A stretch of DNA of 64,000 bases from FEN-1297 sp963710735 (GTDB lineage: Bacteria > Bacteroidota > Ignavibacteria > Ignavibacteriales > Ignavibacteriaceae). The notes below the pieces were generated by a model, which was not told where the DNA came from, searched no databases, and was given only the letters and a program-made list of their open reading frames with translations. Where the stretch lies: positions 62,001-126,000 of the forward strand of contig CAVQBN010000004.1 in NCBI GenBank assembly GCA_963710735.1, read 5' to 3'. Below are positions 54,962 to 63,796 of the stretch, piece by piece (the first letter of the stretch is position 1; every line of letters starts with the position of its first letter). A program made the translations under genes and the position numbers.

Positions 54962-57868
54962 TTAAGCAACAGGCTCTTCAATATAATCAGCTATTGGATT
55001 ACAACTGCATACAAGGTTTCGATCGCCGTATGCATTATTTATCCTTCCAACACTTGGCCAAAATTTATTCATACGAACCCAACTCATCGGATAAGCAGCT
55101 TTTTCTCTTGAATAATTATGCTTCCAATCATCAGAAATGACTGTTGATGCTGTGTGTGGAGAATTCTTCAAAACATTATCTTTTGTATCAGCAGTGCCAT
55201 TTTCAATTTCTTTAATCTCTTCACGAATTGAAATTAATGCATCACAAAAACGATCCAATTCTTTTTTCGATTCACTTTCCGTAGGCTCAACCATTAATGT
55301 TCCGGGAACCGGAAATGAAACAGTCGGTGCATGGAACCCATAGTCCATTAATCGTTTTGCTATATCTTCAACTTCAATTTGAGCAGAAATTTTAAAACCA
55401 CGCATATCGAAAATCAGTTCATGAGCTACTCTTTTATTCTTACCGGAATAAAGCACTTTGAAATATGGTTCTAATTTTGATTTAATATAATTTGCATTAA
55501 GTATAGAAATTATTGAAGCGTTTCTTAAACCTTCAAATCCCATCATTTTAATATACGCGTAAGATACTACTAAAATGCTTGCGCTTCCCCAAGGAGCAGA
55601 TGCAACTGCGGTTATACCCATTTTATGATTGAGATCAATCATTGTATGCTTTGGTAAAAATTGAGCCAGATGAGAAGCAACACCAATTGGTCCCATTCCA
55701 GGACCGCCTCCGCCATGAGGAATAGAGAAAGTTTTATGAAGGTTAAGATGACAGACATCCGCACCAATAGCTGCAGGACTCGTCAGTCCAACTTGAGCAT
55801 TCATATTAGCTCCGTCCATATACACCTGACCACCGTTCTCATGGATTGTTTCACATATTTCCTTTATCTCTTCTTCAAACACTCCATGAGTTGAAGGATA
55901 TGTAATCATTAATGCAGCAAGATTATTTTTATTTAATTCGGCCTTCTTTTTTAAATCTATTAAATCAACGTTTCCATTACTGTCGCAATTTACCACAACT
56001 ACCTTCATACCTGCCATAACTGCACTTGCAGGATTAGTCCCATGTGCGGATGAAGGAATTAGTACAATATTTCTGTGAACATCATTTCTGCTCTTATGAT
56101 ATTCTCTTATCACCATCAACCCGGAATATTCACCTTGTGCACCAGAATTAGGTTGAAGCGAAATAGCAGCAAAGCCTGTTATTTCTTTTAAATCTTTTTC
56201 AAGTTCGTTAAATAATTCAGAATAACCTTTTGCCTGGTCCAAAGGGGCAAATGGATGAAGTTTACTAAACTCAGGCCAGCTTATTCCATACATTTCCGTT
56301 GTAGCATTCAATTTCATTGTACATGAACCCAGAGGAATCATTGAGTGAGTCAGTGACAAATCTTTATTCTCCAAACTCTTCATATATCTTAGCATTTCTG
56401 TTTCAGAATGGAAAGAATTAAAAACAGGATGCTGCAGGTATGAACTTTTTCTATCTAAATAATCAGGATAATTAATTTTGATATCCTCTGCTACTTTTTG
56501 AAGACTGGAAATATTTATTTTGTTTTCCACTCCATAAGAAAAAACCAAAAGGATTTCCACAATATCTTCTAAATCAGTAGTCTCATTTATTGATATACCA
56601 ATGCAATTATCTTCAATATAGCGGAAATTAATACCCTTCTTAATTGCCTCTTCTTTAATATGAGTTAATGTAACTTTAGTTGAATTATTAAGAGAAATTT
56701 TTATTGTATCAAAGTAATTTTTATTTACTTGATTAAAACCAAGCGATTGAAGTTCACGACCTAATAGTTTCGTTAAGATATGAATTCTTTCTGCAATTTC
56801 TCTTAAATTTTTTGGCCCATGATATACAGCGTACATGCCGGCTATAATTGCCAAAAGAACCTGCGAAGTACATATATTGCTTGTTGCTTTTTCACGCCTA
56901 ATGTGTTGCTCCCTGGTTTGAAGAGCCATTCTATAAGCTGGATTTCCATTAGCGTCAATTGAAATACCGATTATTCTTCCCGGTATATGTCTTTTAAATT
57001 CATCCTTGGTAGCAAAATATGCTGCATGGGGTCCGCCATATCCCATTGGTATGCCAAATCTTTGTGTGCTTCCAACAACTACATCCGCACCAAATTCTCC
57101 CGGCGGAGTTAATAATGCCAAACTTAACAAATCAGCAGCAACTACTACATTTATATTATTTTGATGAGCTTTATTAATTAAATTTCTATAATCGTAAACC
57201 TCTCCAGATTCCGCAGGATATTGTAAAAGTACTCCGAATATTTTATCGTTCAATTCAACGGTATTATGATCACCGATTTGAAGTTTGATTCCCAAAGGAT
57301 TAGCACGTGTTTTTAAAACTTCTATAGTTTGTGGAAAACATTCTTGTGATACAAAAAAAACGTTGGCATTCTCTTGATCAGACTTTCTTAAAGAATAAAG
57401 CATAGACATTGCTTCTGCCGCGGCAGTTCCTTCATCCAGCAATGAAGCGTTAGCAATTGCCATTCCTGTTAAATCCATAACCATAGTTTGGAAATTAATA
57501 AGCGCTTCTAATCTCCCTTGTGAAATTTCAGCTTGGTATGGTGTATACTGCGTATACCAGCCGGGATTCTCTAATATATTTCTTTGAATAACGGCCGGTA
57601 AAATCGTAGGATAATATCCCATTCCGATATAGGATTTAAATACTTTATTTTTCTCTGCAACATTTTTTAAATTCTCCAGAAATTTATATTCACTTAAAGG
57701 TTCATCTAATTTTAAATCATTATCCAGTCTAATTTTCGAAGGGATGGTTTCTTTGATTAATTGTTCTAAAGAATCTACACCAATAACTTGAAGCATTTCT
57801 TCAATTTCTTCTTTATCCGGGCCAATATGGCGATTAACAAAATGATCGGGATGTTTAAGTATGTTCAT
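54962..57868 (-). CDS. gcvP: Glycine dehydrogenase (aminomethyl-transferring), P-protein
   Basis: The decarboxylating P-protein of the glycine cleavage system, PLP-dependent. The 968 residues correspond to the fused form in which the two half-subunits are one chain. The N-terminus has FVNRHIGPDKEEIEEML, the first half SYIGMGYYPTILPAVIQRNI and AEISQGRLEALINFQTMV, and the second half MIPLGSCTMKLNATTEM, IPSSAHGTNPASAVMAGM and the PLP lysine in CHLNLHKTFSIPHGGGGPG. Length matches the E. coli protein (957). gcvT and gcvH are not next to it. No glycine riboswitch is seen in the upstream 190 bases. Confidence 0.97.
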   Translation of the reverse strand: MNILKHPDHFVNRHIGPDKEEIEEMLQVIGVDSLEQLIKETIPSKIRLDNDLKLDEPLSEYKFLENLKNVAEKNKVFKSYIGMGYYPTILPAVIQRNILENPGWYTQYTPYQAEISQGRLEALINFQTMVMDLTGMAIANASLLDEGTAAAEAMSMLYSLRKSDQENANVFFVSQECFPQTIEVLKTRANPLGIKLQIGDHNTVELNDKIFGVLLQYPAESGEVYDYRNLINKAHQNNINVVVAADLLSLALLTPPGEFGADVVVGSTQRFGIPMGYGGPHAAYFATKDEFKRHIPGRIIGISIDANGNPAYRMALQTREQHIRREKATSNICTSQVLLAIIAGMYAVYHGPKNLREIAERIHILTKLLGRELQSLGFNQVNKNYFDTIKISLNNSTKVTLTHIKEEAIKKGINFRYIEDNCIGISINETTDLEDIVEILLVFSYGVENKINISSLQKVAEDIKINYPDYLDRKSSYLQHPVFNSFHSETEMLRYMKSLENKDLSLTHSMIPLGSCTMKLNATTEMYGISWPEFSKLHPFAPLDQAKGYSELFNELEKDLKEITGFAAISLQPNSGAQGEYSGLMVIREYHKSRNDVHRNIVLIPSSAHGTNPASAVMAGMKVVVVNCDSNGNVDLIDLKKKAELNKNNLAALMITYPSTHGVFEEEIKEICETIHENGGQVYMDGANMNAQVGLTSPAAIGADVCHLNLHKTFSIPHGGGGPGMGPIGVASHLAQFLPKHTMIDLNHKMGITAVASAPWGSASILVVSYAYIKMMGFEGLRNASIISILNANYIKSKLEPYFKVLYSGKNKRVAHELIFDMRGFKISAQIEVEDIAKRLMDYGFHAPTVSFPVPGTLMVEPTESESKKELDRFCDALISIREEIKEIENGTADTKDNVLKNSPHTASTVISDDWKHNYSREKAAYPMSWVRMNKFWPSVGRINNAYGDRNLVCSCNPIADYIEEPVA

Positions 57869-58057
57869 AAAATATTTACTCGCTAGAAAAAGTCTTTAAA
57901 AATTTATTACTTAAAAATAACTAAAGTATTATTACCAAAAAATGTTTTTATACACATAGAATATTGCCTAGTAGCTTTGAAAATTGTGCATGGATTAATT
58001 GTAATGGTAGATATCATCTTAAATAATTAAAATTAAGGGAAATAACTTGGAGAAATT

Positions 58058-58852
58058 TTATTCTTGATTTTCACTTTCTTCATTTAAAATTTTCTGTAGG
58101 GCAGCATGAGCAGCACTTTGTTCAGCGGATTTTTTATTTTTCCCCTTGCCTCTGCCGTATTCAATTTCACTGATAGAAACTTTCATTGTGAAGATCCTAT
58201 TATGCTGGGGTCCTTCTTCCTTTACAACTGTATAAAGTGGATTATCCATCCGGTTAGCTTGTGCATATTCTAAAAGCTGACTTTTAAAATTCTCATCAAC
58301 CAAATATTCCCCATCTTTAGAATTAGGATCTATTAATATTCTTTCAATAAATTCCTTTGCAGCAGATAAACCATTGTCTAAATAAATCGCACCTATTAAA
58401 GCCTCTAGAGCATCTGCAATAACAGTTCTGGAACCGTTTTTAAAATTATTAGATAAGTTTTTACTGACTAACAAAAAGTCCAGCAAATTTATTTCCTCAG
58501 CTGCATTAGCTAATGCAATCCTGTTCACCAACTTCGCACGGACTTTAGTTAAAAATCCTTCATCCTTTTCCGGAAAAGTTTCAAATAAATATTCCGCCAC
58601 CGAAAGGCTTAAAACCGAATCGCCTAAAAATTCAAGTCTTTCATTTGAAACTTTAAATTCTGTATTCTGTTCTAAGAAAGAACGGTGCATTAATGCCTGG
58701 ATAAAGTAAGATCGGTTTTTAATGCTGAAGCCAACTAATTTTTCTAATTCAGCAAATTTTTTGGGAGTTAAAAGTTTTGATATAAATTTAGAAGTATTTT
58801 TTTTCTCCCTTTGTTTTAGCTTTTCAAGAAGCCAAGCTAATAATTTACCCAA
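58058..58852 (-). CDS. rnc: Ribonuclease III
   Basis: Cuts double-stranded RNA in rRNA and mRNA processing. The 264-residue protein has the RNase III signature NERLEFLGDSVLSLSVAEYL near residue 84, the second catalytic cluster DALEALIGAIYLDNG near 147, and a C-terminal dsRNA-binding domain (FKSQLLEYAQANRM, then GRGKGKNKKSAEQSAAHAAL). It has an N-terminal basic extension of about 30 residues. The start is a TTG at 58852, five bases after GGAG that lies in the last codons of fabF, which makes coupling to fabF likely. It ends the fatty-acid operon, the same order seen in many bacteria. Confidence 0.96.
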   Translation of the reverse strand: MGKLLAWLLEKLKQREKKNTSKFISKLLTPKKFAELEKLVGFSIKNRSYFIQALMHRSFLEQNTEFKVSNERLEFLGDSVLSLSVAEYLFETFPEKDEGFLTKVRAKLVNRIALANAAEEINLLDFLLVSKNLSNNFKNGSRTVIADALEALIGAIYLDNGLSAAKEFIERILIDPNSKDGEYLVDENFKSQLLEYAQANRMDNPLYTVVKEEGPQHNRIFTMKVSISEIEYGRGKGKNKKSAEQSAAHAALQKILNEESENQE

Positions 58853-58854
58853 AG

Positions 58855-60102
58855 CTACTCCACAAATTTTTTAAACAAAAGAGAAGCATTGTGTCCGCCA
58901 AAACCAAATGTATTACTAATAGCGCAGTTTATTGTTTTTTTAGTTGAAGTAAGTGGGCTGTAATTAAGATCGCATTCAGGGTCGGGATTAGTTAAATTAA
59001 TAGTTGGAGGAACTATGTCATTCTTTACACTTAAAATAGAAGCAATAGCTTCAACACCGCCTGCCGCTCCAAGTAAATGCCCGGTCATTGATTTAGTGGA
59101 GCTAACTATCATTTTATATGCATGATCTTTAAACACAGTTTTAATCGCAATGGTTTCATTAACATCATTATACGTAGTTGAGGTTCCATGTGCATTTATA
59201 TAATCAACGTCATTTAATGAAACACCTGCATCTCTAATCGCTTCTTTCATTGATCTAACAGCACCTTCACCGCCTGGGGCAGGAGCAGTTATATGATAGG
59301 CATCTCCCGTAAGACCTATACCAGCAATTTCACAGTAAATATTTGCTCCTCTATTTGCAGCATGTTCATATTCTTCTAAAACAATAGTCCCTGCGCCTTC
59401 ACCCATTACAAATCCGTTGCGATCTTTATCGAAAGGGCGTGAGGCTTCTTTATATCTATCGTTCCACCTGGAGAGGGCTTTCATTGCATTGAATCCACCG
59501 ATTGACATTTCTGTAATTGCAGATTCTGATCCGCCGCAGATCATAAGATCGGCGCTTCCTCTCTGAATTAATATGAAGGCATCTGCAATGGCATGAGAAG
59601 AAGTAGCACATGCTGAAGTTGTAGCGTAATTTGGTCCCTTTAATCCATACTTGATTGATATTTGCCCAGCAGCAATATCTGAAATCATCATTGTAACGAA
59701 GAAAGGGCTTATTTGACGCGGATTTTTTGTTTCGAAATAATTGAAATGCTGCTGCTGGTTAGTAACCATTCCCCCAATACCACTTCCAAAAATAACACCA
59801 AATCTGTCTTTATCAACTTTATCAAAATTAAATTCTGCATCTTTAAGTGCCATATCAGCAGTTACCAATGCATACTGGGTAAAGGGATCCATTCTTCTAA
59901 TTGATTTTTTATCCAGATAGCTCTCCGGATCAAAATTTTTTACTTCGGCAGCAATACGAGTTTCAAAATTTGAAGCATCAAATTTCGTTATTAAACCAAT
60001 ACCATTTTTCCCTTTGAGTAAGCCATCCCATAATTCTTGGACATTATTCCCAATTGGGGTAATTGCTCCAAGACCGGTAACTACGACTCTCCTCTTTTTC
60101 AT
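58855..60102 (-). CDS. fabF: Beta-ketoacyl-ACP synthase II
   Basis: Elongates acyl chains by condensing malonyl-ACP with acyl-ACP. I set the start at ATG 60102, which has GGAG six bases upstream and opens MKKRRVVVTGLGAITPIGN. A TTG at 60114 would add four residues. The 415-residue protein has the active-site cysteine in TTSACATSSHAIADAF near residue 164, the first histidine in NAHGTSTTYND near 304 and the second in TGHLLGAAGGVEAIAS near 341, and ends GFGGHNASLLFKKF. It lies between acpP and rnc in the fatty-acid operon, separated from acpP by a terminator-like hairpin. Confidence 0.97.
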   Translation of the reverse strand: MKKRRVVVTGLGAITPIGNNVQELWDGLLKGKNGIGLITKFDASNFETRIAAEVKNFDPESYLDKKSIRRMDPFTQYALVTADMALKDAEFNFDKVDKDRFGVIFGSGIGGMVTNQQQHFNYFETKNPRQISPFFVTMMISDIAAGQISIKYGLKGPNYATTSACATSSHAIADAFILIQRGSADLMICGGSESAITEMSIGGFNAMKALSRWNDRYKEASRPFDKDRNGFVMGEGAGTIVLEEYEHAANRGANIYCEIAGIGLTGDAYHITAPAPGGEGAVRSMKEAIRDAGVSLNDVDYINAHGTSTTYNDVNETIAIKTVFKDHAYKMIVSSTKSMTGHLLGAAGGVEAIASILSVKNDIVPPTINLTNPDPECDLNYSPLTSTKKTINCAISNTFGFGGHNASLLFKKFVE

Positions 60103-60179
60103 ATTCCACTCCAAGGAATTTGAAATAAATATAGATCAAGCAGATAACAGAAGAGGCATTGTGGTCAGCTTGAAATAAA

Positions 60180-60205
60180 AGTCGAGAAAATATTTTTTCT
60201 CGACT
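60180..60205 (-). terminator. Terminator/attenuator between acpP and fabF
   Basis: On the minus strand a 10-pair stem (AGTCGAGAAA with TTTCTCGACT) spans 60180-60205, followed by TTTTATTT. Because acpP and fabF otherwise belong to one operon, this probably ends part of the transcripts so that acpP is made in excess. Confidence 0.85.
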
Positions 60206-60214
60206 ACACTTAAC

Positions 60215-60448
60215 TTAAGCTACTTTTTCTTTTAGATATTTTACGGCATCCCCAACTGTACCGATTTTTTCAGCATCTTCATCAGGGATAGAAATTTGAA
60301 AAGCACTTTCAAAACCCATAACCAACTCAACTATATCAAGTGAATCAGCACCTAGATCATTGGTAAATGAAGCTTCCGGTGTTATTTGGGATTCTTCAAC
60401 ACCTAATTTGTCAATAATTATTTCTTTAACTTTAGCTTCAACGTCCAT
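60215..60448 (-). CDS. acpP: Acyl carrier protein
   Basis: Carries the growing fatty acid on a phosphopantetheine arm. The 77-residue protein has the attachment serine in NDLGADSLDIVELVMGFE (near Ser37) and the acidic helix pattern of the family (DVEAKVKEIIIDKLGVEESQ, then FQISIPDEDAEKIGTVGDAV). The start has GGAG about eight bases upstream. It lies between fabG and fabF, and the hairpin that follows is a probable differential-expression device. Confidence 0.98.
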   Translation of the reverse strand: MDVEAKVKEIIIDKLGVEESQITPEASFTNDLGADSLDIVELVMGFESAFQISIPDEDAEKIGTVGDAVKYLKEKVA

Positions 60449-60514
60449 ATTTATTCTCCTATTAAATTAATTATTTTTGATTTATTTGATTGCTTAGATT
60501 AATTATTTATAATA

Positions 60515-61258
60515 TCACATTGCCATTCCGCCATCAACCGAAATTACTTGCCCGGTAATATAATCAGCATCCTCAGATGCTAAAAATGAAACAACTTTTG
60601 CTACATCCTCCGGGACACCAATACGTTTTAGCGGGATTAAATTTACGATTGCTTCTTTTTGTTTATCATTTAGTTTTTCAGTCATATCTGTTGAAATATA
60701 ACCGGGAGCAATTGCATTTACAGTTATGTTTCTGGAAGCTAATTCTTTTGCCGATGATTTTGTAAAACCTATAACACCTGCTTTTGATGCTACATAATTA
60801 GCTTGTCCAGGGTTACCGATTATTGCTACAACTGAGGTAATATTTATAATCCTTCCATATCGTTGACTAATCATCTGCTTTAATGAAGCTTTGGTATAAT
60901 TAAATACGCTTTTAAGATTTGCAGCAATAATTTTATCAAAATCATCTTCGCTCATTCGAATAAGCAGATTATCCTTAGTTATTCCTGCATTATTCACTAA
61001 GATATCTAAACCGCTTAAATTTTCCAAAATAAAAGTTATAGTTTTTTCTGCCTCGGATAACTTAGAAGCATCAGCTTGGAACCCGATTATTTTAACTCCT
61101 AACCTAACCCCTTCAGCTTCAACAAGTTTTGCCGATTCAACCGAAGAATGATAAGTAAAAAGTACATCACAGCCTTTTGAAGCTAATTCCAAAACAATTG
61201 CTTTCCCAATACCACGAGATCCCCCAGTAACTAAAGCCTTCTTACCTTTTAATTTCAT
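60515..61258 (-). CDS. fabG: 3-oxoacyl-ACP reductase FabG
   Basis: NADPH-dependent reduction of beta-ketoacyl-ACP. The 247-residue short-chain dehydrogenase has the cofactor motif TGGSRGIGKAIVLE near residue 12, NNAGITKDNLLIRM near 88, the catalytic serine in IINITSVVAIIGN and YxxxK in NYVASKAGVIGFTKS near 152, then NAIAPGYISTDMTEKLN. It ends with the conserved ITGQVISVDGGMAM. The start overlaps the previous gene's stop (ATGA), as expected in the operon. Specificity follows from the fab context, since many other dehydrogenases share the fold. Confidence 0.96.
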   Translation of the reverse strand: MKLKGKKALVTGGSRGIGKAIVLELASKGCDVLFTYHSSVESAKLVEAEGVRLGVKIIGFQADASKLSEAEKTITFILENLSGLDILVNNAGITKDNLLIRMSEDDFDKIIAANLKSVFNYTKASLKQMISQRYGRIINITSVVAIIGNPGQANYVASKAGVIGFTKSSAKELASRNITVNAIAPGYISTDMTEKLNDKQKEAIVNLIPLKRIGVPEDVAKVVSFLASEDADYITGQVISVDGGMAM

Positions 61259-61842
61259 GCAACCTCTCGGGAATCTTCAGAGCTTAAATACTCTTTTCTA
61301 TATTCATCCAATTCAGCAAAACCTTCTTCTCCAAAAAAATATTCTAATTCTTCCCGGCATGCTTCAAATATTGTAGTCTGCATTGCAGGAAACTTATTGC
61401 ATATTTTTAGCCTATTTATATGGTCATCATCAATTGTTAATGCATTTTCATAAATTGTTAAAGGGAATAAAATACAATAAAGCGGTTTATATTTCCATTT
61501 ATGAACACCTTCATTATTGGCAAGTTTTTGAAGTGTACATAAACCGTCTTTATCTAAAAACGCACATTTATTATTAAATAATTCAGTTCCGACGGCAACA
61601 CCGGATTCAAAATCTTCATCTTTTTCCGGCGGTTCAAACCATTTGCTAATGTCTTTAGTCTGGCTTTCATCCATAATAGATTTTATTTTATCTTTAATTG
61701 ATAAAATCAAATCATGCTCTTTTAGATCAGTATAGACACCATAATAGCAGCATTCTCCATTACATCTGCAGCTGAAACTGAATGTAAATATCTGGGGATC
61801 AATTTTAAGCCCATTGATTTCTTTGGTAAATTTTTGTGCCAT
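61255..61842 (-). CDS. DUF3109/YkgJ-like cysteine-cluster protein
   Basis: A 195-residue cytoplasmic protein with the cluster CRCNGECCYYGVYTDLKEHD near residue 26 and later cysteines in NNKCAFLDKDGLCTLQ and KYKPLYCILFPLTI. These are candidate metal ligands, zinc or an iron-sulfur cluster. This is the pattern of the DUF3109/YkgJ families common in Bacteroidota, whose role is not established. Its start overlaps the fabD stop (TAATG) and its stop overlaps the fabG ATG, so it is firmly embedded in the fatty-acid operon and probably connected to that pathway or simply co-expressed. Confidence 0.78.
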   Translation of the reverse strand: MAQKFTKEINGLKIDPQIFTFSFSCRCNGECCYYGVYTDLKEHDLILSIKDKIKSIMDESQTKDISKWFEPPEKDEDFESGVAVGTELFNNKCAFLDKDGLCTLQKLANNEGVHKWKYKPLYCILFPLTIYENALTIDDDHINRLKICNKFPAMQTTIFEACREELEYFFGEEGFAELDEYRKEYLSSEDSREVA

Positions 61843-62756
61843 TATAAATACTTCTCCACATCACTATATTTATCAATATTAAAACACTTGAAATCCGGGG
61901 TTATTCTTTTTACTAATCCTTGTAAAACTTTACCGGGACCAATTTCATAAAATTCGGTAACCCCATCATCAACCATTTTTTTAATTGTCTGTTCCCATTT
62001 AACAGGTGAAGTAACCTGTTCGTATAACAATTTTTTTATTTCATCTTTTTTAGTTACAGCTTCGGCTGTTACATTAGCATAAACAGGGAATCTTGCATCA
62101 TAAATATCAGTATTGTTTAGCTCATTTAATAATTCTTCTTTGGCTAAACTCATTAATGGTGAATGAAAAGCGCCGCTGACTATTAATTCTTTAACTAATT
62201 TAGCCCCTTTTGCTTTACATATTTCCATCGCTTTTTTAACACCAGGGACAGAGCCTGAAATTACAATCTGACCTGGAGAATTAAAATTAGCAGACTGAAC
62301 GATCCCTGAAGATGAAGCTTCCAAACAACATTCGTCAACTTTTTCCGGATCTAAGCCCACAATTGCAGCCATTGTACCGGGATTATCAATACCTGCCTGC
62401 TGCATCGCTTTTCCTCTGGCTCTTACTAATTTTACTGCATTATAAAATTGAATGGAACCGGCCGCTACTAATGCTGAATATTCGCCTAACGAATGACCTG
62501 CTGCAACTTCAGGCTGAATTGTTCTGATAATGCTAGCAAGAACAACACTATGTAAAAAAATTCCCGGCTGAGTAAATTCCGTTTGCTTCAATTGTTCTTC
62601 AGGACCGTTAAATAAAATATATGAAAGATTAATCCCTAATGCATCGTCAGCCGTTTTAATCATTTCTTTAGCTTCAACGGAATTATCAAACAAATCTTTA
62701 GCCATTCCAACATATTGGGAACCTTGCCCAGGAAATAAAAAAGCTTTTTTTGCCAT
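61842..62756 (-). CDS. fabD: Malonyl-CoA:ACP transacylase FabD
   Basis: Moves the malonyl group from CoA to ACP. The 304-residue protein has an N-terminal AFLFPGQGSQYVGMAKDLF, the catalytic serine in AAGHSLGEYSALVAAGS near residue 92, the family arginine in LVRARGKAMQQAG near 117 and the catalytic histidine in SGAFHSPLMS near 198. Later it has VYANVTAEAV, and the C-terminus keeps FYEIGPGKVLQGLVKRI. Length is normal. It starts 31 bases after fabH and its stop overlaps the next gene's ATG. Confidence 0.97.
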   Translation of the reverse strand: MAKKAFLFPGQGSQYVGMAKDLFDNSVEAKEMIKTADDALGINLSYILFNGPEEQLKQTEFTQPGIFLHSVVLASIIRTIQPEVAAGHSLGEYSALVAAGSIQFYNAVKLVRARGKAMQQAGIDNPGTMAAIVGLDPEKVDECCLEASSSGIVQSANFNSPGQIVISGSVPGVKKAMEICKAKGAKLVKELIVSGAFHSPLMSLAKEELLNELNNTDIYDARFPVYANVTAEAVTKKDEIKKLLYEQVTSPVKWEQTIKKMVDDGVTEFYEIGPGKVLQGLVKRITPDFKCFNIDKYSDVEKYL

Positions 62757-62787
62757 TATATAGGTCTATTATTAAAAATATTTTTGA

Positions 62788-63789
62788 TTATTCCATACTC
62801 CAAACAACGTAAATCGCACCCCAAGTATATCCAGCACCGAATGCAGATAAAATTACTTTATCGCCTTTTTTTAATTTCCCATCACGGTAATATTCTACCA
62901 GGCATAAAGGGATCGTTGCCGCAGTAGTATTACCATATTTATCAATATTTATCATCACTTTATTTCTATCAATTCCCATTCTTGCTGCTGTAGCATCAAT
63001 AATTCTTAAATTTGCCTGATGAGGAACCAAATAGGCGATATCATCGGAAGTTAAATTATTCTTTTTCATTATTTCATAGGAAATATCAGCCATTCCTTTT
63101 ACAGCAACCTTAAATACTGCTTTACCGTCCTGAAAAATGACGTGCATATTTTTATCTACTGTCTCATGAGTCGGAGGATTTAGACTACCGCCACCCTTCA
63201 TATTTAGAGCTTCTCTTCCGGAACCATCGCATCTTAATAAAGAATCTTGCATTCCGAAATTTTTATCCTCAGTTGGTTCAATTAAAACAGCTGCGCCCGC
63301 ATCTCCAAAAAGGATGCAATTGTTTCTATCTTTATAATCAGTAATTGAACTCATTTTATCAGCGCCAATTAATAAAACATTTTTATACCTTCCGCTTTCA
63401 ACTAATGAGCATGCTGTTTGAAATGCAAAAAGGAAACCAGAGCAGGCAGCTGAAAGATCGAATCCCCATGCATTTTTTGCACCTAAATTATCCTGGACAA
63501 GACAAGCTGTAGCTGGGAAAAACATATCCGGCGTTACTGTTGCAACAATAATTACATCAATCTCTTCGGCAGACATATTTTTTGATTTTAATAAATCTTC
63601 GGCAGCTTTTGTTGCTAAAACACTCGTACCGCCTTCTTCAAGAATTCTTCTTTCTCTTATCCCTGTTCTAGTTCTAATCCATTCGTCGCTTGTATCTACA
63701 ATTTTTTCAAAATATTCATTATCATAAATTTTCTCCGGAACATACATCCCTACCCCTGTTATAATTGCATTGTACTTTTTTTCTTTCAT
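62788..63789 (-). CDS. fabH: 3-oxoacyl-ACP synthase III (FabH)
   Basis: Starts fatty-acid synthesis by condensing acetyl-CoA or a branched acyl-CoA with malonyl-ACP. The 333-residue protein has the cysteine in FDLSAACSGFLFAFQTA near residue 113, the histidine in YLVPHQANLRIID near 258, and the asparagine in IDKYGNTTAATIPLCLVEYY near 289. It ends in a typical AFGAGYTWGAIYVVW, the FabH terminal pattern. The start ATG lies 7 bases after the plsX stop. The primer preference (straight or branched) cannot be read from these motifs with confidence. Confidence 0.97.
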   Translation of the reverse strand: MKEKKYNAIITGVGMYVPEKIYDNEYFEKIVDTSDEWIRTRTGIRERRILEEGGTSVLATKAAEDLLKSKNMSAEEIDVIIVATVTPDMFFPATACLVQDNLGAKNAWGFDLSAACSGFLFAFQTACSLVESGRYKNVLLIGADKMSSITDYKDRNNCILFGDAGAAVLIEPTEDKNFGMQDSLLRCDGSGREALNMKGGGSLNPPTHETVDKNMHVIFQDGKAVFKVAVKGMADISYEIMKKNNLTSDDIAYLVPHQANLRIIDATAARMGIDRNKVMINIDKYGNTTAATIPLCLVEYYRDGKLKKGDKVILSAFGAGYTWGAIYVVWSME

Positions 63790-63796
63790 TACTAAC

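Noticed and set aside
57869..58057. Glycine riboswitch upstream of gcvP
   Set aside because: I looked for the paired aptamer pattern before 57868 and saw only AT-rich sequence.
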